In this document: one piece after another, positions 1 through 7,582 of the stretch
How positions within the stretch are numbered: position 1 is the first letter of the stretch
Layout: each line of letters begins with the position of its first letter
Origin: Phycisphaerales bacterium
GTDB taxonomy: Bacteria; Planctomycetota; Phycisphaerae; Phycisphaerales; SM1A02
Direction: 5' to 3'
Length of the DNA stretch: 11,408 bases
Assembly: GCA_007135295.1 (NCBI GenBank)
Contig: SLJD01000244.1
Coordinates: 1-11,408 of the forward strand
The notes under the pieces: generated by a model
What the model saw: only the letters and a program-made list of their open reading frames with translations
Told to the model about the DNA's origin: nothing
Database searches by the model: none
Translations under genes and position numbers: made by a program

Positions 1-824
1 CAGCCATCGCCGGCCATACGACGCCGGTGCTGACTGATCTCCGCCGCCAGGACGTTGCCAGCGGCGGCCAAGGGGCGCCGATTACCCCGCTGGCCGACTG
101 GGTCATGTTCCGCAGCACCGAGTATCGGCGGGCAATCGTCAACCTGGGCGGCTTCTGCAATGCCAGCTGGCTGCCGGTCGATGATCCATCAACCATGGCC
201 GTCGATCAGATCCGCGGTGGTGACATCTGTACATGCAATCATGTGTTGGACGGCCTGGCCTGGCGGCTGCTCGGTCAGCCGTACGACGACGGTGGTCGAG
301 CCGCTTCGACCGGTCGCGTGTACGCCCCTGCTGCTGAAGCGTTATGTAAAATCATCAGGCGCCAATCTGAAGGCGGCCGATCGCTTGGAACTGGCGATGA
401 ATTGATCGATGCGGCAGCCGGTGCTCTGGCTGAGAGCACGGCCGAGTCAGGGGCCGCGCTGTCGCCGGCGGACCGATTGGCGACTGCGGCTGACGCGGTG
501 TCGCGGGTGATCGCCGAATCGATTGCTTGTGCCCATCATTCCCCTCAAGAGGTCTACTTTGCGGGCGGCGGGACCCGGAATGCGCACTTTCTTCGCCGGC
601 TGCAGGCATGGCTTGGCAGCGAAGATAGTTCGATTCAGCATGTCGGAACAATTGACGAACTGGGCATGCCGATCGATGCTCGTGAAGCAGCAGCGATGGC
701 AGTGCTCGGGACGTTGCGTCTGGATGGTGAATCGATCACGTTGCCCGCCGTCACCGGGGCGAGGTCGCCCCACCCGGCCGGCTCATGGTCGGGCCCCCTG
801 CCCGGTGATCGCGTGACCGGATGA
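1..824 (+). CDS. anmK: Anhydro-N-acetylmuramic acid kinase-like protein (AnmK family), 5'-truncated by window edge
   Basis: AnmK phosphorylates and opens 1,6-anhydro-MurNAc, feeding recycled cell-wall sugar to MurNAc-6-phosphate; it is cytoplasmic. The reading frame is open from base 3, before any plausible start, so the true N-terminus (roughly 100 residues of a family that is usually about 370 aa) lies outside the window. Family hallmarks are visible: the D..RRQDVASGGQGAP segment near the left edge (the conserved DFR..D.A.GGQGAP region), NLGGFCNASWLP (usual NIGGIAN), YFAGGGTRN (usual CGGGxRN near the C-terminus), and MPIDAREAAAMAVL followed by LPAVTGA, which match the conserved C-terminal EA.AFA and LPSVTGA elements. 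One deviation: the usual GYDTGPGN loop reads GGDICTCN (bases 216-239), keeping D and N but losing TGPG. Family assignment is secure; whether it has normal kinase activity is less so. It is convergent with the next gene, with no terminator hairpin seen between them. Confidence 0.85.
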   Translation, partial: AIAGHTTPVLTDLRRQDVASGGQGAPITPLADWVMFRSTEYRRAIVNLGGFCNASWLPVDDPSTMAVDQIRGGDICTCNHVLDGLAWRLLGQPYDDGGRAASTGRVYAPAAEALCKIIRRQSEGGRSLGTGDELIDAAAGALAESTAESGAALSPADRLATAADAVSRVIAESIACAHHSPQEVYFAGGGTRNAHFLRRLQAWLGSEDSSIQHVGTIDELGMPIDAREAAAMAVLGTLRLDGESITLPAVTGARSPHPAGSWSGPLPGDRVTG

Positions 825-879
825 CCGTTCCGGGCTCGTCTCGCGTTTACGTACACCCAATCCCTTGTGACTCAAGTTG

Positions 880-1299
880 CTACTGTGACTGCTCCATCTG
901 GTGAACCGTGAACCGCCGTTCGCCGAGCAGTGATGAGCCGGCAAGGAGCTGAAAGTGGTACTGGCCGGCCCGGGGAAAGACGAGGTTGTTGATTTTGAGC
1001 GTAATCTCTGCGACGGCAAGAGGATCCGGGGCCTGAATGGTCCCCTTGGCTTCACCAATCTGCACATCCTCCCCGGCCTCGGAATCCGCCCGGACGGCCT
1101 GAATCGTGATCGGGCATGACCCGTGGATGCCAGTCAGCGCGACGTAGACACACATCCGCCGATAACGGGCTGGAAATGAGCGGGCGAAGGTGTGGGTCGA
1201 CGTTCCCAGCAGGTAGTACTTTCCAGTGTCCGGGTCCCGTAACACGTTGTCACACAACACCATGCCAAGGTACTGCGGTTCTGTGGTGGACTGTTCCAT
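880..1299 (-). CDS. DUF6941-like small protein of unknown function
   Basis: A 139-aa soluble protein with no signal peptide or membrane segment. The layout resembles the DUF6941 family as I recall it: an N-terminal GMVLCDNVLRDPDTGKYYLLG segment (residues 12-32), a central beta-rich stretch with VYVALTGIHG (51-60), then DPLAVAEITLKINNLVFPRAG (92-112) and a final QYHFQLLAG...LGERRFTVH strand pair. The pattern suggests a compact beta-sandwich; no catalytic motif is evident and no function is known to me. The ATG at 1299 is preceded by GAAGGA about 10 nt upstream, an acceptable ribosome binding site. It stands alone: it converges on the AnmK-like gene (55-bp gap) and diverges from the cold-shock gene. 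Family call moderately sure, coding status sure. Confidence 0.75.
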   Translation of the reverse strand: MEQSTTEPQYLGMVLCDNVLRDPDTGKYYLLGTSTHTFARSFPARYRRMCVYVALTGIHGSCPITIQAVRADSEAGEDVQIGEAKGTIQAPDPLAVAEITLKINNLVFPRAGQYHFQLLAGSSLLGERRFTVHQMEQSQ

Positions 1300-1381
1300 G
1301 GATTGGAATCCTTCGATGCGAGGCGGAGGCGGCTTAGCAGGCAGGCTACCCGACGCCGATCAGGAATGAAAACCGGAGTTT

Positions 1382-1416
1382 TTGGCTTGCTCGCGCGCCG
1401 GTTTCGTGCCTATCAT
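1382..1416 (+). promoter_or_regulatory. Possible sigma70-type promoter for the cold-shock gene
   Basis: In the 225-bp divergent gap there is TTGCTC (1387-1392) followed after 18 bp by TATCAT (1411-1416); TTGGCT at 1382 is an alternative -35. If real, the transcript would carry a leader of about 100 nt before the ATG at 1525, as is common for cold-shock mRNAs. Match by eye only; the rest of 1300-1524 shows no convincing gene, repeat or strong hairpin. Confidence 0.25.
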
Positions 1417-1524
1417 GGTGGCGTTCAAGAAAGTCGGAGTGACGTCGTCTACATCTCTGCTCGGTTCGGCTGCGTAGGGCCAGGATCGGAAACCAAGTGA
1501 CGATAGCAAGCAAGGGTTCTCATC

Positions 1525-1728
1525 ATGGCCACAGGAATCGTGTCAAAGTTCATGGACGAAAAGGGCTTCGGCTTCATCACGCCGGACGACGGCGGCAAAG
1601 ATGTCTTCGTTCACCACAGCGAAATCAAGATGGACGGCTTCCGGTCCCTCAGCCCGGGACAGCGCGTCAAGTTTGATCTCGCTCAGGAAGCGAAGGGGCC
1701 GAAGGCATCAAACGTCGTCCCTGAGTAA
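1525..1728 (+). CDS. Cold-shock-domain protein (CspA family)
   Basis: A complete 67-aa single cold-shock domain, the standard family length. It binds single-stranded RNA/DNA and acts as an RNA chaperone in the cytoplasm. RNP1 is KGFGFITP (residues 13-20) and RNP2 is DVFVHHSEI (26-34), with the aromatic and basic residues that contact nucleic acid present. The C-terminal strand G.RVKFDLAQEAKGPKASNV is typical of Csp proteins. The ATG at 1525 follows a weak AAGG (1512-1515, spacing 9 nt). It is monocistronic, ends in TAA, and is followed 34 bp later by a strong intrinsic terminator. Which paralogue it is, and whether it is cold-induced, cannot be told from sequence. Confidence 0.95.
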   Translation: MATGIVSKFMDEKGFGFITPDDGGKDVFVHHSEIKMDGFRSLSPGQRVKFDLAQEAKGPKASNVVPE

Positions 1729-1762
1729 AAGCTCCCGAACGACAACTGATGACTGAAACGAC

Positions 1763-1798
1763 ACCGGCCGCGGCATCTGCCGCGGCCGGTTGTTTTTT
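1763..1798 (+). terminator. Rho-independent terminator of the cold-shock gene
   Basis: Perfect 13-bp inverted repeat ACCGGCCGCGGCA (1763-1775) / TGCCGCGGCCGGT (1778-1790) around a 2-base centre (in practice the inner pairs open to make the loop), followed directly by a T-rich tail TTGTTTTTT ending at 1798. On the minus strand the hairpin is not followed by a T-tract, so it looks one-directional. Confidence 0.92.
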
Positions 1799-1879
1799 AC
1801 AAGAGTTGCACGAAGCGAGCGAATCCGGCTGAGCAGAAACATCCAGCAGCCTCCCGCTGCCCCCCTTCCCTGTCAGACG

Positions 1880-2584
1880 TCATTGCTCGAACCGGCGCCG
1901 TACAACCGACGGATTGATGCGCTCCGCTTGAGCGAACTCATCACCGGCGCGGCCGTAGTCTTCGCGCGCCTGAGCGAGCACACCGAGGTTGTAGTGCGCT
2001 TCGGCGCGGCTGACGACCTGCTCGTAAAGCGCAAACGCCTCGTCGTACCTCCCCTGCATGCCGATCGCCACAGCCATGTTCGCCCGGAGTCGCGCGTCAT
2101 CAGGGGAAAGCGAAGCCGCTTCGGTGAACACTTCAAGAGCCGTGTCATACCGCTCCCTGAGCAACCAGCACATGCCGAGGTTGTTCAACAGCGTAACGTT
2201 CTCCGGGTCTTCTTCCAGACCGGCCTGGAGCGTCTGCAACGCTTCGCCGAGTCGCTGGTCACGCATCTGAATCTCCGCGAGTTTGTTGTAGGCGGGCACG
2301 AACGATTGGTGTTCGCTGGTGATGCGTCGCAGGATTGGTTCCGCTTCCTCATCGCGACCCTGGGCGATGAGTATCCGGCTGACGCTGAACAGTGTCTCCG
2401 GTATGGGATCTTTCCCTTTGTTGCTTTCGAACGTCGAAACACCGCTCGCTGGCCGGGAATATCCATTACTCGTTGAAGTGGCGGTTTCGCACCCCGCAAA
2501 CCACCCGAGTATCAGGCAGACCGCCACGCACGAGCTCACGCGTCGCCCTCTCCTGAATGATGTTCGAAGAACAGAAGTATTCAT
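1880..2584 (-). CDS. tadD: TPR-repeat lipoprotein, TadD-like (Tad pilus assembly)
   Basis: A 234-aa secreted lipoprotein, last gene of the Tad operon. Residues 1-32 form a lipoprotein signal: a basic N-region (RRGRR), a hydrophobic core and the lipobox FAGC with Cys32 as lipidation site. The rest is about five tetratricopeptide repeats (approximately residues 64-93, 96-129, 130-163, 164-196, 197-227), with typical motifs such as AYNKLAEIQMRDQRLGEALQ, LLNNLGMCWLLRERYDTALE and AHYNLGVLAQAREDYGRAGDEF. In Tad systems the TPR lipoprotein TadD acts with the secretin as a pilotin-like factor; that role is inferred from position and architecture. The start ATG (2584) overlaps the stop of the upstream gene (ATGA at 2584-2581) and has GGAGAAG 7 nt upstream, so translation is probably coupled. 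Confidence 0.85.
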   Translation of the reverse strand: MNTSVLRTSFRRGRRVSSCVAVCLILGWFAGCETATSTSNGYSRPASGVSTFESNKGKDPIPETLFSVSRILIAQGRDEEAEPILRRITSEHQSFVPAYNKLAEIQMRDQRLGEALQTLQAGLEEDPENVTLLNNLGMCWLLRERYDTALEVFTEAASLSPDDARLRANMAVAIGMQGRYDEAFALYEQVVSRAEAHYNLGVLAQAREDYGRAGDEFAQAERINPSVVRRRFEQ

Positions 2585-3099
2585 TGCGACGCTTCTCCGG
2601 ATGTGGGACCGGAGGCATTGCCGTCGAGCGACATGCCATCCCGGCTTCGCTCCATGATTCGGATAACGCGTCCGCTCGCCGCACCTTCCCCCCCGGGGTG
2701 ATCATCCGCCGGCTCGACGGTCTCGGCATCGAGTCCCGCGTCCTTGATGATCTGCAGCACGCGTCCGACCCGCCGCTCGTAAAGCTCGTCACTGGTTCGG
2801 CCCTGACGCACATTCAGCGGCCGGCTGGCATGCGGATAGGTCAGGAAGTGTGAAAGCAGCACATCAAGATCACGCTGACCCAGTTCGTTGAGTGTGGCGT
2901 CATGCCGGACAAAGTGATACGGGTACAGGGTGTGCTGTGAAATGATGGCCTCGTCGATGGCTGATCGGTTGAGCATCCGCACCATGGATTGGTTGACCGC
3001 TGCATGGTTGTCCGGATGCGGTTGCGTCTTGTCACAGCCAGCCATGGCAATGCATGCCGCCAGCACGGGGATGGTAGAGAACCGAGGTGTCATGATCAT
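2581..3099 (-). CDS. Tad-locus lipoprotein of unknown function, CpaD/OmpA-like
   Basis: A 172-aa predicted lipoprotein lying between tadC and the TPR lipoprotein gene. The N-terminus has a hydrophobic stretch (residues 8-20) ending in AMAGC, with Cys22 as probable lipidation site and Asp next to it (lipobox slightly atypical, Met at -3). Residues about 57-150 look like a small alpha/beta domain: LYPYHFVRHDATLNELGQRD, a helix DLDVLLSHF, a strand LNVRQG, a helix ELYERRVGRVLQIIKDAGL, then a final strand GRVIRIMER. This order recalls OmpA-C/CpaD-type periplasmic domains, but I cannot name a family with certainty. Start is ambiguous: ATG at 3099 or 3093; the GAAAGGG element is best spaced for 3093 (7 nt). 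The stop overlaps the next start (ATGA). By position it is a candidate outer-membrane or peptidoglycan-side Tad component taking the CpaD/RcpB place. Confidence 0.75.
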   Translation of the reverse strand: MIMTPRFSTIPVLAACIAMAGCDKTQPHPDNHAAVNQSMVRMLNRSAIDEAIISQHTLYPYHFVRHDATLNELGQRDLDVLLSHFLTYPHASRPLNVRQGRTSDELYERRVGRVLQIIKDAGLDAETVEPADDHPGGEGAASGRVIRIMERSRDGMSLDGNASGPTSGEASQ

Positions 3100-3133
3100 G
3101 CCCTTTCGTGAAACCTCTTGGCAGGTGGTCGCC

Positions 3134-4060
3134 TCAGTGTTCGCTGATCATCTCCGCTATGGCGATCCCCGCAGGGCCGACAGTAATGATCAGCATGACA
3201 GGAAATATGAACAGAACCATTGGAAAGAGGATCTTGACAGCCATCTTCTCGGCTGCTTCCTCGGCCCGCTGGCTGCGGCCTTCACGCATCGACGCAGCGA
3301 AGGTTCGAAGAGTTTCGCCGATGCTGGTTCCGAACCGGTCCGACTGAACGAGCATGGCGACTAGCGATGACAATTCCTCTGCACCGGTGCGCTCCGCCAT
3401 GCGTCTCATCGCATCAGATCGGGCCGCGCCAAGCTGCATTTCGAGGTTTGTCAGAGCCATTTCATCGGCAAGTACCGGACTCACGGAACGGATCTCATCG
3501 GCCACCGCGTTCCAGGCCATGTCCAGCCCCATGCCGGCGGTGACGCAGACCTCAAGCAGGTCAATGGCGTCGGGAAGGTTCTGCCGAAGCTCCGTGCTTC
3601 GTCGCCGCTTGATCATGTCGAGAGCGATGTTCGGAGCAAAGAACAGCATGCCGGTGATCGAGATCGAGAGGACCAGCGTGAGTGGTGTCGGAAGTTCCGT
3701 GATCATGATGAGGGCAGCACTGCCGAGGAGCGCTATGGTCAGAAGTATCATCTTGGATCCGAGGAACACTGCGGGGGCTGCTTCGCCGTAATAGCCCGCC
3801 TTGGCGAGTTCCTGGCGTAATTGAGGGGATGTTCCGCCACGTGCCGCGATTCGGCCCAGCGAAGCCAGCGGCGAGAGCAGTGGGTTCACCTGCCCCTCGG
3901 ACTCCTGCATGGCGCTGACAAATGAGGACTCCTTGACGCGCTGGAGTCGCGGCTGAAGCATCCGGCGGCGATGCAGAACCGCCGCGACCCCTCCGCCGAC
4001 AGCCATCACGGAGAGGAATACCCCAGCGGGAATCAGCAAGTCGATCACTTCGATTGCCAC
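3134..4060 (-). CDS. tadC: TadC, Tad pilus inner-membrane platform protein (type II secretion F domain)
   Basis: A 308-aa polytopic inner-membrane protein, one of the two GspF-like platform proteins on which CpaF acts. Membrane segments are visible at about residues 6-28, 98-119, 122-143 and 278-303. The T2SSF domain covers about 163-290, with LPDAIDLLEVCVTAGMGLDMAW (Tad-type LPDALDLL.....G) and the closing KILFPMVLFIFPVMLI, typical of TadC. I chose the GTG at 4060 because AAGGAGGGG (4077-4069) lies just upstream, although the frame stays open to a TTG at 4099 inside tadB. With the GTG, the tadB-tadC gap is 19 bp. The 3' neighbour is the small lipoprotein gene, 34 bp on. Confidence 0.93.
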   Translation of the reverse strand: MAIEVIDLLIPAGVFLSVMAVGGGVAAVLHRRRMLQPRLQRVKESSFVSAMQESEGQVNPLLSPLASLGRIAARGGTSPQLRQELAKAGYYGEAAPAVFLGSKMILLTIALLGSAALIMITELPTPLTLVLSISITGMLFFAPNIALDMIKRRRSTELRQNLPDAIDLLEVCVTAGMGLDMAWNAVADEIRSVSPVLADEMALTNLEMQLGAARSDAMRRMAERTGAEELSSLVAMLVQSDRFGTSIGETLRTFAASMREGRSQRAEEAAEKMAVKILFPMVLFIFPVMLIITVGPAGIAIAEMISEH

Positions 4061-4068
4061 TCTGGTCT

Positions 4069-4077
4069 CCCCTCCTT
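4069..4077 (-). promoter_or_regulatory. Ribosome binding site fixing the GTG start of tadC
   Basis: Minus-strand AAGGAGGGG, complementary to the 16S anti-Shine-Dalgarno, ends about 8 nt before the GTG at 4060 and lies in the 19-bp tadB-tadC gap. No comparable element precedes the upstream in-frame TTG at 4099. Confidence 0.75.
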
Positions 4078-4079
4078 GA

Positions 4080-5063
4080 TCAATACCGAACGATGGCAAG
4101 CCGATTCATGACCCAACTTCCCATGACGAGTGCCGTCACACCGATGGCGAGCATAATGTTTCCTGCGGTCGTCTCGTAGAACGCGGACATGTATTCCGTT
4201 GCGATAACGTTCAGCAGGATGAACATGACGATCGGCAGGCCGATGAGCACACGCTTGCTCAGTTGCGTCTGAGCACTGAGCACGCGTGTTCGCCTGGCGA
4301 TCCGCATTCGATCCCGGATTACTGCCGCGAGGCGGTCCATCATGTCCGAGAGACTGCCACCACTGTTGACCTGAATCGCAACGGATGCGGCGAAAAGCCC
4401 GACATCAGTGGTCGGCGCGTCCTCGGCGGCCTGGGCAAGCGAATCTTCGAGTGACGCGCCCATCTCATGTTGCTGGCAAATCTCTTCGAACAGGTCGCTG
4501 ACCGGGGGCGGCATCTCCTCTGACACGAGTTGAAACGCCCCCATCAACGGATGGCCGCTTCGCAATGAGCGCGCCGCCAACTGCATCGCGTCCACGAACT
4601 GCCGTTCGAAAAGTGCAGCGCGGCGGGCTACGGCATTGCGAACATACATCGTGAACAGTATCGGCGGTACGATCGAAGCCAGGATGCCAAGAATGGCATG
4701 GCCCGATATGGCGTACACCGCTCCTCCCACGGCGACGATTGCCACGACCAGCGTCAATATGATGCCTGAGAGCGAGGTATTCAGCCCGGCTGCGTCAATC
4801 GCTTTCTGCATGCGCCGGCTGAGAGGAACACGCCCCGCATCGGGAACCACAACGGTCGATTCCTCACCATCGTCATGCCAGAGGTGAAGCACGCGTGACT
4901 CGCCCGCGCTGCCGTTGTCCAGGCCGAGACGATGCTCAACCTGTTTTCGGCGGGCACTTTTTCGTGCGGACCACAACACGACGCCGCCAATCCAGACGGA
5001 CAGGATCAGCACGAACACCGCGGCAATGGTCAGAAGGTCCAGAATGGTCAAGGACTCGAGCAT
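4080..5063 (-). CDS. tadB: TadB, Tad pilus inner-membrane platform protein (type II secretion F domain)
   Basis: A 327-aa inner-membrane protein paired with TadC. Hydrophobic segments lie at about residues 8-31, 100-118, 121-140, 271-289 and 299-319. The cytoplasmic T2SSF helical domain spans about 155-280 and contains the TadB signatures FVDAMQLAARSLRSGHPLMGAF (156-177) and AVAIQVNSGGSLSDMMDRLA-like helix (residues 226-246), followed by the RTRVLSAQTQLSKRVL segment. It receives motion from the CpaF ATPase to insert or extract pilin. Start ATG at 5063, 18 bp after the cpaF stop; no strong Shine-Dalgarno is seen, so coupling to cpaF translation is likely. Followed by tadC. Confidence 0.95.
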   Translation of the reverse strand: MLESLTILDLLTIAAVFVLILSVWIGGVVLWSARKSARRKQVEHRLGLDNGSAGESRVLHLWHDDGEESTVVVPDAGRVPLSRRMQKAIDAAGLNTSLSGIILTLVVAIVAVGGAVYAISGHAILGILASIVPPILFTMYVRNAVARRAALFERQFVDAMQLAARSLRSGHPLMGAFQLVSEEMPPPVSDLFEEICQQHEMGASLEDSLAQAAEDAPTTDVGLFAASVAIQVNSGGSLSDMMDRLAAVIRDRMRIARRTRVLSAQTQLSKRVLIGLPIVMFILLNVIATEYMSAFYETTAGNIMLAIGVTALVMGSWVMNRLAIVRY

Positions 5064-5081
5064 GGTCTTGATTCGTTCGAT

Positions 5082-6409
<1,328 letters not shown>

Positions 6410-6413
<4 letters not shown>

Positions 6414-7582
6414 CGCATTCCCCTCACCAGGCCGTTGCCCAGGGCTGCTTGCCTGCTTTCGAGCAACTGACGGGCGAACTTGTGAATGTCCCTTCGCAAC
6501 GAAGAGCGCGCTGCACACTCCGCAAGAAGCTGGCCATAGTTCAATGACTGCTGTGCGCTGTGGTAATCATTGCTCAGCGTATCGATCGTTCGTTCGTCCA
6601 GTGCCCGCTGCGCATCGTTGAGACTGATCAGACTGTAACGACGGCGATAGCGGTTGGCGACGAGCTGAATTGTCTCAGCAGGAACGCCGCGCTGCATGAG
6701 CGCGGTCATGGTGGACCGGGCGATATGGAGATCACGTACGTTGACCTGGAATACGAGAAGGGTCGCATGGCTGGTCATGGCCGAATCCGCAGCGACGTCG
6801 ATCGGTACACGCGGCGCGTCAACAACGATATGCGCATACTGCTCCCGGCATGCCCGCAGCAGCGTGGGCAGCAGCGAGAAATCCAGCCCAGGCGGTTCCG
6901 ACGGGTGCAGTGATGCCGGACTCATGAGCAGGTCCGGCCCATCATTCCCCTGCACGACCGTTGAACGGATCAGCTCGCCGTCTACCGGCCGATCTCCGCG
7001 CAGAACTTCGGCCAGGCCGTACATCCCCTCGACGCCGAGGTGCGTTGCCGCGGAGCCGTAGCAGCAATCCAGATCGACCAGCAGCGTCGACTGCTCCTCA
7101 AGAATACGAAGTTCGTTGGCGAGGTTCACTGCCACGGTCGTCGCGCCGCAGCCGCCCCCGCTGCTCAGCACCGTGATAACGCTGCCCGTAGCCTGGTAGC
7201 CGGCTGAGCCGTTCGGGACCACCCGTTCGATCACGTCCGGGAGTTCAGCTGCAACAGAACTCTTGACGAGGTAATGCCTCGCCCCCGCCTGCATCGCCGC
7301 AAGAATCCACTCATTGCGAAGCGTGCCGCTGACCACGACAAAGCGGACATCGGGGAACCGGCCGGTGACCAGACTCAGTTCATCGAGCATCCGCTCCGGC
7401 GACGGGTCGATGTCAACGATCACAGCAGACGACGTGTGCCGTTCAAGGCGGAGTGCAAGGTCGTTCAAATCATCGCAGACACCATCCACTCGGAACGTCG
7501 CACGTTGCATGATTGCCTCATTGACCAGCGCGGCGGTGTCTGATTCAGCGGTGACGAGGAGTATGCTGGCTCCATGGTTCAT
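6410..7582 (-). CDS. cpaE: CpaE/TadZ, Tad pilus localisation protein (atypical receiver + ParA/MinD-like ATPase domain)
   Basis: A 390-aa cytoplasmic protein. Residues about 5-125 form a receiver-like domain: ILLVTAESD at strand 1, VIVDIDP (54-60) at the phospho-acceptor strand, VVVSGT (82-87) and HYLVKSS (103-109). The acidic pair is incomplete and the spacing after the Asp is odd, so phosphorylation is doubtful. Residues about 134-375 are a ParA/MinD-like fold, with Walker A' LLVDLDCCYGSAATHLG (167-183) and Walker B-like HIVVDAP (251-257). The deviant Walker A reads SSGGGCGATT (140-149), so both the signature lysine and the P-loop lysine are missing. TadZ/CpaE proteins place the Tad complex in the cell, often at a pole. 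The start ATG overlaps the secretin stop and the stop overlaps the cpaF start, both as ATGA. Confidence 0.92.
6420..6428 (-). promoter_or_regulatory. Ribosome binding site fixing the cpaF start
   Basis: Minus-strand GGTGAGGGG lies inside the 3' end of cpaE, 6 nt before the ATG at 6413. It favours this start over the longer in-frame option at 6518 and would allow re-initiation at the ATGA overlap. Confidence 0.65.

Noticed and set aside
1303..1500. 65-aa plus-strand open frame upstream of the cold-shock gene
   Set aside because: Arg-rich, no motif, no ribosome site; more likely leader or promoter DNA.
1847..1861. Small inverted repeat GCAGC/GCTGC after tadD as a possible minus-strand terminator
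   Set aside because: Only a 5-bp stem with no proper T-tract; too weak to call.
1790..2476. Plus-strand open frame (228 aa) opposite the TPR lipoprotein
   Set aside because: Begins within the terminator tail of the cold-shock gene and mirrors the TPR gene; no independent support.
6414..6518. Upstream extension of cpaF to 6518
   Set aside because: It lies inside cpaE, and the ATG at 6413 has a good ribosome site and an ATGA overlap.
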